From Actinomycetales bacterium JB111 (GTDB lineage: Bacteria > Actinomycetota > Actinomycetes > Actinomycetales > Actinomycetaceae): DNA of 64,000 nt. The stretch covers positions 1-64,000 of the forward strand of contig FUHX01000004.1 of assembly GCA_900163555.1 (NCBI GenBank), written 5' to 3'. Below are positions 8,528-16,058 of the stretch, one piece after another. The position numbers and the translations under genes are program-made. Position 1 is the stretch's first letter. The number at the start of each line of letters is the position of its first letter. The notes beneath the pieces are model-generated. The model did not search any database. It was not told where the DNA came from and saw nothing but the letters and a program-made list of their open reading frames with translations.

Positions 8528-8582
8528 ACGAGGGCGCGGCCCGCGCAGGGGAACGCCGGTGGTGCGCGGAGAGGCCGGCCGG

Positions 8583-9212
8583 CTACTTCTCAGTCGGGTC
8601 GTCGTCCGTGAGGTCGGTGATCGCGCGGTCGCGACGGCGCAGCGAGCGCCGGTCCAGCAGGTACGCGACGAGCGCGCCGAGCAGCATGCCGAGCGGCCCG
8701 AGGGAGAGCAGCACCAGCCCGACGGCGTTCTTGTCGCTGAGCGTGTCCGCGAAGAACTGCGAGTTCTGCACGCCGTCGAAGCCCTCGCTGAACGATGCCC
8801 CGTTCGTGAAAATGACGAGGAGGATGCTCGCGAGCAGGCCGAGCAGGAACCCGACCCAGATGAACCGCCCGTACCGCGGCGCGCGCCGCACGTGCCCGAC
8901 GGTCGTGACGTCGTCGCCGGCCGAGGCGGGCTCGCCCGCCGGCTCGGCCTCGGACTCGGATTCCGGGCCCTCCCCCGACGTCGGAGCGTCCTCCGTCTTG
9001 GTGGTCGCCTCTGCGTCGGTCGCCTCGGAATCGGTCGCCTCGGGGATCGCCTCCGAGTCAGTCGCCTCGGGAGTCTCGGGCATGCTGGCCGCATCCGAGT
9101 TCTCGACGCTCTCGTCTCCCGCGCGAGCGGGGGTCGGCCCGTCGACTGGCTGGGGGCCGGGTGCGGCCTGCGGCTCGGGTCGAGACTCGGGATCGTGGGG
9201 GCTGGATGTCAC
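8583..9212 (-). CDS. hypothetical two-helix membrane protein with acidic N-terminal tail
   Basis: This 209-aa protein has no recognised function. The first ~105 residues are disordered, rich in Pro, Glu, Asp, Ser and Thr, with an imperfect repeat (PEATDSEA, TDSEATDAEA). Two hydrophobic helices follow (WVGFLLGLLASILLVIF near 120-136 and AVGLVLLSLGPLGMLLGALVAYLL near 163-186) and a basic C-terminus (DRRSLRRRDR). The arrangement suggests a small integral membrane protein with a long acidic cytoplasmic tail. It overlaps the upstream sterol-carrier gene by four bases (ATGA), so the two are co-translated. Confidence 0.75.
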   Translation of the reverse strand: MTSSPHDPESRPEPQAAPGPQPVDGPTPARAGDESVENSDAASMPETPEATDSEAIPEATDSEATDAEATTKTEDAPTSGEGPESESEAEPAGEPASAGDDVTTVGHVRRAPRYGRFIWVGFLLGLLASILLVIFTNGASFSEGFDGVQNSQFFADTLSDKNAVGLVLLSLGPLGMLLGALVAYLLDRRSLRRRDRAITDLTDDDPTEK

Positions 9213-9592
9213 TGGTCGAACCTATCGCGTCGGACCAGCGGCAGGCAGGCCGTGAGATCGGCCCGCTGACCGGACGCGGAGACCCGCGCGGACGCGAGCG
9301 CCTCGTCCCACGTGAGGTCGCCGCTCGCGAGCTCGAGCCAGGTGGTCGGGTCCGTCTCGACGACGCCGGGGGGCGTGCCCCGGGTGTGGGACGGGCCGGC
9401 GAGCGCCTGCACCGCGCCGGCGGGCGGCACCCGCACCTCGAGCGCGCCGCCGGGCGAGGACTGGGCGAGCTCCTCCAGCGTGAAGCGCACGGCGGTCATG
9501 AGGTCGGGCCGGCCGATCGCCCCCGGGCCCCGCTGCCACGCGCGGACGGCGGCGAGACCGGCGGTCGGGTCGATACGGCGTCGAGGGGGCAT
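9209..9592 (-). CDS. sterol carrier family protein
   Basis: This 127-aa cytoplasmic protein resembles the small actinobacterial sterol-carrier (SCP-2-like) family, with the pattern RRRIDPTAG..LRFTLEEL..GALEVRVPP and DPTTWLELASGDLTW. Members have an SCP-2-type fold, but no ligand is established. It is the first gene of a two-gene unit with the membrane protein. The ATG follows TACGCT by exactly six bases and also has GAGGA close before it. Identification is from overall pattern only. Confidence 0.72.
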   Translation of the reverse strand: MPPRRRIDPTAGLAAVRAWQRGPGAIGRPDLMTAVRFTLEELAQSSPGGALEVRVPPAGAVQALAGPSHTRGTPPGVVETDPTTWLELASGDLTWDEALASARVSASGQRADLTACLPLVRRDRFDQ

Positions 9593-9598
9593 TCCTCA

Positions 9599-9604
9599 AG
9601 CGTA
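9599..9604 (-). promoter_or_regulatory. -10 box of leaderless sterol-carrier gene
   Basis: TACGCT on the minus strand is followed by six bases (TGAGGA) and the ATG. The same geometry recurs at many genes in this window. Confidence 0.6.
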
Positions 9605-9650
9605 CGAGGTCGGGCCAGGCCCGAAAGGCGCAAGCGAGACGATCGGTCAC

Positions 9651-9667
9651 TTTCGGTATGACCACTT
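9651..9667. promoter_or_regulatory. upstream GntR (FCD)-type operator
   Basis: TTTCGGTATGACCACTT contains the GGT-N3-ACC half-palindrome common for FadR/LldR-type GntR regulators. It is identical, outside the three spacer bases, to the 17-bp site at 9748-9764, 97 bp downstream. Such paired sites often allow looping. Confidence 0.7.
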
Positions 9668-9720
9668 GCAGGCAGCGATGAACCCTTGGACCCCTCATCT
9701 CAGCGCATCTGAGCAGGCGC

Positions 9721-9764
9721 TTGACGATCCCAACCCTTCATGTACAGTTTCGGTCAGACCACTT
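9721..9764 (+). promoter_or_regulatory. promoter with overlapping GntR-type operator
   Basis: TTGACG (9721-9726) and TACAGT (9743-9748) are spaced by 16 bp and form a good promoter for the dehydrogenase-transporter operon. The operator TTTCGGTCAGACCACTT (9748-9764) begins at the last base of the -10 box and covers the transcription start, a position that blocks RNA polymerase. The GntR gene at 12408-13124 is the likely repressor. Confidence 0.72.
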
Positions 9765-9865
9765 AGGGGGCGACATCGCTGCCCCCTCGGTCGATGCAGC
9801 CACCGTCGGCTGCACCAACCCCATCGACCCGATACCGGGTCCCACTCTCACGGACGGAGCCCCCA

Positions 9866-10960
9866 GTGGCCGACTACACCTTCGGATCGGTCGTCACCCT
9901 CGCCTTCGACGACGCGGTCGACTGGCAGGCGCGCCTCTTCCGCGCTGCCGGGATGAACGACGAGGACGCCCGCCTGAGCGGCCACCATCTCGTGGTGGCC
10001 GACGCGCGCGGCGTGTACTCGCACGGCATCATGCGCACGCCGACCTACATCGAGAAGATCACCGAGGGCGGCATCGACCCGGCCGCTCGTCCCGAGGTGG
10101 TGCGCGGCAAGGGACCGACCGTCCTGGTGGACGGGCACAACGCCATGGGGCAGGTGGCCGCGCAGTTCGCCACCGATCGCGCGATCGAGCTCGCGAAGGA
10201 ATTCGGCAGCTCGACCGTCTCGGTCACCGGCAGCAACCACCTGGGCACCGCCGCCTACTGGGTGGAGCAGGCCGCGGCCGCCGACATGGTCGGGTTCTGC
10301 TGGACCATCAACGGCAACAACATCATGGCTCCGTGGGGAGGCATCGATGCCCGGCTCGGCAACAACCCTTTCGGTATCTCCGCGCCGTGCCTGACCCGCC
10401 CGGCCGTCACGTTGGACATGGCGACCTCCGTCGCGGCCCGCGGCAAGATCGCCATGGCCATGCGCACCGGCAGCCCCATCCCCGAGGACTGGGCGTATGA
10501 CAAGGACGGACACCCGACGACCGACGCCGAGGCCGGCTTCCACGGAACCGTCCAGCCCAGCGGCGGCTACAAGGGCTACGGCCTGACGTTCATGAACGCG
10601 ATCGTCTCCGCGCTGCTCAACGGTTCGGCGTTCGGCGACGACATCGGCGACTTCTTCGAGAACCCCACCCAGGTGCAGAACACCGGGCACCTCCTGCAGT
10701 TCATCGACATCGACGCCATCGACGACGCCGAACAGTTCAAGACCCGGATGGACGCCGCCGTCGCGTACCTCAAGGAATCCCCCCGCCGCGACGAGGTCGA
10801 GGAGATCTTCGTCCCCGGAGAGATCGAGGCCCGAAAGTACGAGTCCCAGCTCGCTGCCGGGATCGAGTACCCGACCGAGGTCATCGACGAGCTCATCGCA
10901 CTCGGCGACTCGCTCGGCGTTGCCGCACCGACCTCGACGAACCAAGGAGCACACCGATGA
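9866..10960 (+). CDS. LDH2-family (malate/L-lactate-type) dehydrogenase
   Basis: This 364-aa protein belongs to the LDH2/malate dehydrogenase oxidoreductase family (YlbC, YiaK, ComC, AllD), which oxidises 2-hydroxyacids to 2-oxoacids with NAD(P) and is unrelated to the classic Rossmann lactate dehydrogenases. Recognisable family blocks are DARGVYSHGIMR, SNHLGTAAYW, GNNPFGISAP and GGYKGYGL. The GTG at 9866 is chosen because it gives the normal N-terminus and has GGAG before it. It overlaps the transporter gene by four bases. Family members act on malate, lactate, sulfolactate, ureidoglycolate or diketogulonate, so the exact substrate is open; a 2-hydroxycarboxylate imported by the next gene is likely. 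Confidence 0.9.
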   Translation: MADYTFGSVVTLAFDDAVDWQARLFRAAGMNDEDARLSGHHLVVADARGVYSHGIMRTPTYIEKITEGGIDPAARPEVVRGKGPTVLVDGHNAMGQVAAQFATDRAIELAKEFGSSTVSVTGSNHLGTAAYWVEQAAAADMVGFCWTINGNNIMAPWGGIDARLGNNPFGISAPCLTRPAVTLDMATSVAARGKIAMAMRTGSPIPEDWAYDKDGHPTTDAEAGFHGTVQPSGGYKGYGLTFMNAIVSALLNGSAFGDDIGDFFENPTQVQNTGHLLQFIDIDAIDDAEQFKTRMDAAVAYLKESPRRDEVEEIFVPGEIEARKYESQLAAGIEYPTEVIDELIALGDSLGVAAPTSTNQGAHR

Positions 10961-12330
10961 GCACGACCCCACAGGCGACAAGCCCGACGGCGGAGCCCAC
11001 CTCCGGCACGCCCTCGACCTCCAACGACTCCGGTGGACGGCCATGGGCACGGATCGGCGGAATACCGCTCGTCATCTTCGCGATCATCTTCGTCGGCGTC
11101 ATGGGAGCCGCGATCGCCGAGGTCATTCCCGAGACCTTCATGGGCGGTCTCGCCCTCGCGCTCGTCCTCGGCATGGGGCTGAACTGGATCGGTGAGCAGA
11201 TCCCGGTCCTCAAGGACCTCGGGTTCGGCACGATTCTGGCGGTTCTCGTTCCCGCCGTTCTCATCGAGATCAGCGTCCTGCCGACCATGACCCGCGAGTT
11301 CCAGGACGCCTTCTTCGGCGATCTCACCTCGTTCGCCGTGCCCGGCCTCCTGGTGGGCAGCGTCCTCGCCATGCCGAAGCGCGTGCTCGTGCAGGCGGGC
11401 ATCCGATTCATCATCCCGCTGCTCGGCACGCTCACGCTCACCACACTCGCCACCGGAGCGGTCGGTGCAGTTCTCGGTTACGGATTCGTCGAGACGATGC
11501 TCTACATCGCGGGGCCGATCCTCGGTTCCGGGATCAGCGCGTCGGCGGTGCCGCTCTCCGAGATCTACGCCGGCCAGTCGGGCGGAAGCCCCGACGACTA
11601 CATCACCACGATGGCGTCGTCGGTCATGATCGCCAACATCCTCACGATCCTCGTCGCGGCCGTCCTTGGCGGCATGGCGCGGAAGAACCCGGACAAGCCG
11701 TTCAAGGGGTTCGCCGGGCGTGACGGTGCGCTCCTGCGCAAGCAGTCGGACACTCCGACGGGACTCAGCGACGACAACAACATCGCCGCGAAGGTGGGCG
11801 ACCTGCTCACCGGACTGCTGATCGTCGCCGGCATCGTCATCTTCGGCGAGATCGGACAGACGCTCGTGCCGTCGATGCACGCCTACCTCTGGATGATCCT
11901 CATCTGCCTGGTCCTCAAGCTCGGAGGCCTGCTCCCCGAGAGGCTGGCCTCGTCGACCGGCGCATGGTCCGGGTTCCTCGCCAAGGTGATGGTGCCGGCC
12001 ATCCTGGCCTCGATCTCGATGGGCGTCATCAACATCGGCGAGCTCCTCGGCCTCATCTCCGATCCCACGTACCTCGCGCTGTGCGTCATCACCGTTCTGT
12101 TCGCGCTCGTGATCTCCGGTGCCCTCACGTACCTCTTCGGCTTCTACATGGTGGAGGGAACGATCATGACCGGCATCGGCCTCGCCGACATGGGAGGAAC
12201 GGGCGACGTCGCAGTGCTGACCGCGGCCAAGAAGATGTACCTCCTGCCGTTCCTCACCATCTCCAGCCGGATCGGCGGCGCGGCCAACATGCTATGGCTG
12301 ACGGGACTCGCGATCGCCTTCCTCGCCTGA
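10957..12330 (+). CDS. 2-hydroxycarboxylate transporter (2HCT/CitS family)
   Basis: This 457-aa membrane protein belongs to the 2HCT family of secondary transporters for citrate, malate or lactate (CitS, CimH, MleP). The family's most conserved block is seen near the C-terminus: GIGLADMGGTGDVAVL and then ISSRIGGA. The first half has the matching GPILGSGISASAVPLSE segment. The N-terminal ~35 residues are hydrophilic, followed by about eleven helices. The start ATG overlaps the dehydrogenase stop, so uptake and oxidation are made together. Driving ion (Na+ or H+) cannot be told from the sequence. Confidence 0.93.
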   Translation: MSTTPQATSPTAEPTSGTPSTSNDSGGRPWARIGGIPLVIFAIIFVGVMGAAIAEVIPETFMGGLALALVLGMGLNWIGEQIPVLKDLGFGTILAVLVPAVLIEISVLPTMTREFQDAFFGDLTSFAVPGLLVGSVLAMPKRVLVQAGIRFIIPLLGTLTLTTLATGAVGAVLGYGFVETMLYIAGPILGSGISASAVPLSEIYAGQSGGSPDDYITTMASSVMIANILTILVAAVLGGMARKNPDKPFKGFAGRDGALLRKQSDTPTGLSDDNNIAAKVGDLLTGLLIVAGIVIFGEIGQTLVPSMHAYLWMILICLVLKLGGLLPERLASSTGAWSGFLAKVMVPAILASISMGVINIGELLGLISDPTYLALCVITVLFALVISGALTYLFGFYMVEGTIMTGIGLADMGGTGDVAVLTAAKKMYLLPFLTISSRIGGAANMLWLTGLAIAFLA

Positions 12331-12343
12331 CGAGGAGCGGGCC

Positions 12344-12374
12344 GGGGACGGCGTCCGGTCGCGGCGCCGTCCCC
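12344..12374. terminator. terminator hairpin between transporter and GntR gene
   Basis: GGGGACGGCG (12344-12353) and CGCCGTCCCC (12365-12374) are perfect 10-bp arms with an 11-base loop. The hairpin lies between two convergent genes and can serve both. Confidence 0.7.
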
Positions 12375-12407
12375 CAGACATCCCGGCGGAGACCCGGCGC
12401 AGACGAC

Positions 12408-13124
12408 CTACGCGTCGGCGTCGTCGCCCCGGGACTCCCAGAAGACCAGGACCGCCTTGAGGTGTGCGGCCATGGCCGCGCGCGCCGCCGTCGGGCTGCC
12501 CTCGCGAATCGCCTCGAGGATCGCGCCGTGCGACCGCACGGCCTCCCGGAACGCGTCGGGCGACATCAAGTTGTGCTCCCGCACCTCGATCAGCCCGCGA
12601 TGCAGTGAGGAAAGAATGAGCGTGAAGATATCGTTGTGCGTCTGCCGTGCCACCTCGCGGTGGAACTCGAGGTCGACGCGCGCCGCCTCGGCCACGTCGA
12701 TCCCGGGCTCCCCCATGCGGTCGACCAACGCAGCCATCCGCTCGACGTCCTCCGCGGACGAATGCGTCGCCGCCACCCCCGCCGCGTACGTCTCGATGAC
12801 TTCGCGGACCTCGTGGATCGCCGCGTACTCCCCGCGGTTGCTACGGAGGTACAGCCACAGCGCCTCCCCCGCACGCTCCGGGTTCATCGCCGTGACGGTC
12901 GACCCGCTCCCGCCGCGGGCCTGCACCACGCCACGGCCGGCCAGGTGGCTGATCGCCTCACGGACCACCGGCCTCGAGACATCGAGCTCGTCCGCGAGAT
13001 CACGCTCGTTGGGCAGCTTGTCGCCCGGAGCGAGATCGCCGTCCCTGATCCGATCGAGGATCACGCGCACGACGTCGTCGCTTCTGCGCGCTGCGGGATC
13101 CCGCTTCGGTGCACTGCCGGCCAT
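12408..13124 (-). CDS. GntR-family regulator, FCD (FadR) type
   Basis: This 238-aa regulator has an N-terminal winged helix (DKLPNERDLADELDVSRPVV at about 37-56, then REAISHLAGRGVV) and a C-terminal FCD all-helical ligand domain with the metal-binding pattern VDLEFHREVAR, the NHDIF-like HNDIF and SHGAILEAIREG. FCD regulators usually sense carboxylic or hydroxy acids. It is convergent with the 2HCT operon, whose promoter carries two GGT-N3-ACC sites, and divergent from the VOC-kinase pair. TAGGCT (minus strand) and GAGAGGGA precede the ATG. Repression of the dehydrogenase-transporter operon is inferred. Confidence 0.92.
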   Translation of the reverse strand: MAGSAPKRDPAARRSDDVVRVILDRIRDGDLAPGDKLPNERDLADELDVSRPVVREAISHLAGRGVVQARGGSGSTVTAMNPERAGEALWLYLRSNRGEYAAIHEVREVIETYAAGVAATHSSAEDVERMAALVDRMGEPGIDVAEAARVDLEFHREVARQTHNDIFTLILSSLHRGLIEVREHNLMSPDAFREAVRSHGAILEAIREGSPTAARAAMAAHLKAVLVFWESRGDDADA

Positions 13125-13234
13125 CGGTCCCTCTCGTGCTCGTGGTTCCTCCCAGCCTAGCGACGTTGCCCGGGGATCCCCGACGCACCCTCAACCTTCC
13201 CGCCCATCGATGACCCCAGCAGAACAGGACCACC

Positions 13235-13717
13235 ATGCCGCTTGAGACCTCGAGCGATTCCCTCGTCACTAGCGCCGACCATGCGGTGCGTGCGCGCACG
13301 ATCGACCACGTCGCGATCGCCTCCCCCGATGCGGAGCGCACCGCTCGGTGGTACGAGGAGAACTTCGGATTCGTTCGCGTGAACGACGAGATCGCGGACG
13401 ATCCGGGCGTCCGGCTCGTGTTCCTCGCGGCCGCCGGAGACCGGAGCAACGGCACCAGTCTGCAGATCGTTCAGCCCATGCGCCCCGGTCCGGTCGCGGA
13501 CTTCCTCGCGCAACGCGGCGAAGGTCTGCACCACGTGTGCTTCGCTGTGGACGACATCGCCTCGACGCTCCTCGCCCGCGGCCAGGACTCCCGCGAGGTG
13601 TTCACCGGCGGGTACGGACTGCCGTGCGCGTTCGTCACGGACCCGTCCCCGGGAGTCGTCATCGAGCTCGTTCAGTCACCCGCGGGGAGCACGGCTCCTA
13701 CCGAGGAGACGCGATGA
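13235..13717 (+). CDS. VOC (glyoxalase/bleomycin-resistance) family protein
   Basis: This 160-aa protein has the paired beta-alpha-beta-beta-beta modules of the vicinal oxygen chelate superfamily. Putative metal ligands are the His of TIDHVAIA, the His of GLHHVCFAVDD and the Glu of GVVIELVQ. The arrangement resembles methylmalonyl-CoA epimerase and related lyases/epimerases, but there is no clear match to one activity. It is the first gene of a pair with the acid sugar kinase and overlaps it by four bases, so an epimerase or isomerase step on a sugar acid is a reasonable idea. A modest ribosome site (AGGA) precedes the ATG. Confidence 0.85.
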   Translation: MPLETSSDSLVTSADHAVRARTIDHVAIASPDAERTARWYEENFGFVRVNDEIADDPGVRLVFLAAAGDRSNGTSLQIVQPMRPGPVADFLAQRGEGLHHVCFAVDDIASTLLARGQDSREVFTGGYGLPCAFVTDPSPGVVIELVQSPAGSTAPTEETR

Positions 13718-15003
13718 ACGCCAAGACCCTCGTCCTCGACGACGATCCGACAGGCACCCAGTCCACGACCGGTGCGCGCGTGCTGCTGGCCTGGGACAGA
13801 GCCTCGCTCGCGCAGGCACTCACCGAGCACGACGCCGTCTACCTGCAGACGAACTCGCGCTCTCTGGACGAGGAAGCTGCCGTCAGCCTGGTGCGCCGCG
13901 CACGCTTGGACGCCGCGGTGGCAGGGGCGGCTCTCGGGGTCGAGGTTCGCATCGTCCTCAGGGGTGACTCCACGTTGCGCGGGCACGTGTTCGCCGAGTC
14001 CGATGCGTTGGCCGCTCCCGCGACGCCCGACGAGAGGATGGCCGCCATCCTTTTCGTTCCCGCCTTTCCCGCCGGGGGGAGGACCACGGTCGACGGCGTG
14101 CACCGCGTCGAGATCGATGGTCAACCGGTCCCCGCTCACGAGACCGAGTACGCGGCCGACCCCGTCTTCGGGTTCTCGTCGGGCGAGATGACCACATACG
14201 TGCGCGAGGGCGGCGACCGGCCGGCGAGGCTCGTCCCCCTTGCCGCCCTTCGCGAGTCGCGGGGCGAGGCTCTCGCCCAGGCGTTGCTCGACGCCGGTCC
14301 TGGCGAGTTCGTCGTCCCGGATGCGGTGACGGAGGCCGACATCGACCTCATCCACGCAGGACTTCTGTCGGCATGGGACCGGGGCGCGCGCATCGTCGTC
14401 CGGAGCGCCTCTCCGTTGGCGGCTCGCATCGCCGGGGTCGCGAGCCGAGGGCTCCTCGAGCCCCCGCTCACCGACGACTCACCACGTGTCCTCGTGGTGT
14501 GCGGGTCGCACACGTCGGGAGCGACGGCGCAGATCGAGCGGCTCCGCGCGGCGACGGCCGCGCGGGTCATCACCGTCTCGACGACTGACGCCTACCGCGA
14601 CCCGGCCGCCGCAGGACACGAGGCCGCGGCACGTGCGCGCGACGCCCTCGCGACCGCACCCGTCGCGGTCCTGGCCTCCGAACGCACGCGGCATGCGTCC
14701 GACAACACGCTCGCCCACGGCGCCGCGGTGATGAACGCTCTCACCTCCGCGGTCCGCGAGCTCGCGGGCGAGATCGACGTCGTCGTGGCAAAGGGTGGAA
14801 TCACGTCGTCGGAGGTCGCATCGACCGGCCTGAAGGCGACGAGTGCCGACGTGCTCGGGCAGGTCCTTCCGGGAGTCTCCGTGTGGAATCTGCACGCGGC
14901 CGAGGGGCCCCTCACCTACGTCGTCGTGCCTGGAAACGTCGGCGGAGCCGACGCGCTCCATCGGATCGTCGAGGCCTTGGGGATCACGACCGACCACTCA
15001 TAG
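13714..15003 (+). CDS. four-carbon acid sugar kinase family protein (DUF1537/OtnK-like)
   Basis: This 429-aa kinase belongs to the two-domain family that phosphorylates four-carbon sugar acids such as D-threonate, D-erythronate or 3-oxotetronate. The N-terminal domain shows LVLDDDPTGTQ at 6-16, YLQTNSRSL and VLRGDSTLRGH; the C-terminal nucleotide domain shows VLVVCGSHTSGA and the late AKGGITSSEVA and GPLTYVVVPGNVGG. The start ATG overlaps the VOC stop. The usual pathway partners (PdxA2, or an OtnC class II aldolase and OtnI isomerase) are not in the window; an RraA-type aldolase and an LDH2 dehydrogenase are, so the pathway may be a variant. Confidence 0.9.
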   Translation: MNAKTLVLDDDPTGTQSTTGARVLLAWDRASLAQALTEHDAVYLQTNSRSLDEEAAVSLVRRARLDAAVAGAALGVEVRIVLRGDSTLRGHVFAESDALAAPATPDERMAAILFVPAFPAGGRTTVDGVHRVEIDGQPVPAHETEYAADPVFGFSSGEMTTYVREGGDRPARLVPLAALRESRGEALAQALLDAGPGEFVVPDAVTEADIDLIHAGLLSAWDRGARIVVRSASPLAARIAGVASRGLLEPPLTDDSPRVLVVCGSHTSGATAQIERLRAATAARVITVSTTDAYRDPAAAGHEAAARARDALATAPVAVLASERTRHASDNTLAHGAAVMNALTSAVRELAGEIDVVVAKGGITSSEVASTGLKATSADVLGQVLPGVSVWNLHAAEGPLTYVVVPGNVGGADALHRIVEALGITTDHS

Positions 15004-15039
15004 CCCCAGGCGCGTACGCCCCAGAAGAGGGATCGCATC

Positions 15040-15051
15040 CCACTACAGTGG
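15040..15051 (+). promoter_or_regulatory. promoter/palindrome before the LysR gene
   Basis: CCACTACAGTGG is a perfect inverted repeat of 5-bp arms, and it contains a TACAGT -10 box (15044-15049). It lies 74 bp before the LysR start, so it could be an autoregulatory site. No clear -35. Confidence 0.45.
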
Positions 15052-15124
15052 TCCCGTCCGCGCGGGCGCTCGAGGACGCACGTCCGAGCGCGCGCCACCG
15101 CATCGCGAAGGAGCGCCACCGTCG

Positions 15125-16036
15125 ATGATCGCGCTCAGGGACCTGCACCAGTTCGTGATCCTCGCTGAGGAGCTCAACTTCCGCGCCGCTGCGAGTCGGC
15201 TGCACGTCTCGCAGCCGACCCTGAGCGAGACGGTCAAACGGATCGAACGCACGATCGGGGGCAAGCTCCTCGAGCGCACGACCCGCCGCAGTCGACTGAC
15301 ACCCGCGGGTCAGGCCCTCTACGAGGGCGCCCAGCACCTGCTACGCGACGCCGAGGCGCTCACCCACGAGGTGCGGAGCGTCGCGGCCGGCATGCGGCGG
15401 GAGTTCCGGATCGGTGCGGTCAACCCGGCGATGCGCACTCTCGTGCCGAGCGTCCTTCGGCAGCTGCACGAGCAGTTCCCGGGCATTCGGCTCAGTCTCC
15501 ACCCGATGTCGACGCACGAGCAGCTGCGGGCGATGCGGGAGGGTCGGCTCGACGTCGCGGTGGTCCGCACGGCGGTCCAGCCCCGGGAGACACGGAGCCA
15601 CTTCCTCGTCAACGAGCCACTGTTTGCGGTCCTGCCCGCCGGGCACGAGCTCGAGCCCGAGCCCCTCATCGAGCTCCCCCGGTTGCGGGACCACACGTTC
15701 ATCATGGCGCCGCGCGACCGCAACCCCGAGTTCTACGACGCCCTCGTCGCGCTGTACAAGTCCCGCGGGAGCGCCCCGGACGAGATCCTCGTGGCCGCGA
15801 ACATGCACGCGCAGCTCACGCTGGTCGGCGCGGGCATCGGCGTCGCGGTCCAGCCGCTACTGTTCATCGACCGGGACCGCTCCGACGTGGTCTTCCGGCC
15901 CACGCCGGAGCGGCTGGACGTCCCCCTGCAGGTCCTCACTCCGTCAGTTCCCGACGTGCTCGCGGACGCCTTCGTCGATGCCGCGGACCGGCAGATCCGA
16001 CAGCTGATGGAACGGGCCGGCGTGGCCGACCGATAG
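15125..16036 (+). CDS. LysR-family transcriptional regulator
   Basis: This 303-aa regulator has the LysR winged helix at the N-terminus (RDLHQFVILAEELNFRAAAS, then RLHVSQPTLSETVKRIE) and a C-terminal type-2 periplasmic-binding-like co-inducer domain (FRIGAVNPAMRTLVPSVLR, MREGRLDVAVVR). ATG at 15125 follows AAGGAG and gives the normal family N-terminus. It is convergent with the tripartite transporter operon, and lies just after the sugar acid kinase. It probably controls the transporter/aldolase operon or the kinase pair in response to a carboxylate. Binding sites cannot be assigned with confidence. Confidence 0.92.
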   Translation: MIALRDLHQFVILAEELNFRAAASRLHVSQPTLSETVKRIERTIGGKLLERTTRRSRLTPAGQALYEGAQHLLRDAEALTHEVRSVAAGMRREFRIGAVNPAMRTLVPSVLRQLHEQFPGIRLSLHPMSTHEQLRAMREGRLDVAVVRTAVQPRETRSHFLVNEPLFAVLPAGHELEPEPLIELPRLRDHTFIMAPRDRNPEFYDALVALYKSRGSAPDEILVAANMHAQLTLVGAGIGVAVQPLLFIDRDRSDVVFRPTPERLDVPLQVLTPSVPDVLADAFVDAADRQIRQLMERAGVADR

Positions 16037-16058
16037 CCGGCCAGGCCCACCCGTCCGG

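Noticed and set aside
9721-9865. Riboswitch in the leader of the dehydrogenase-2HCT operon
   Set aside because: The leader is short and has no recognisable riboswitch structure; paired GntR operators explain the control.
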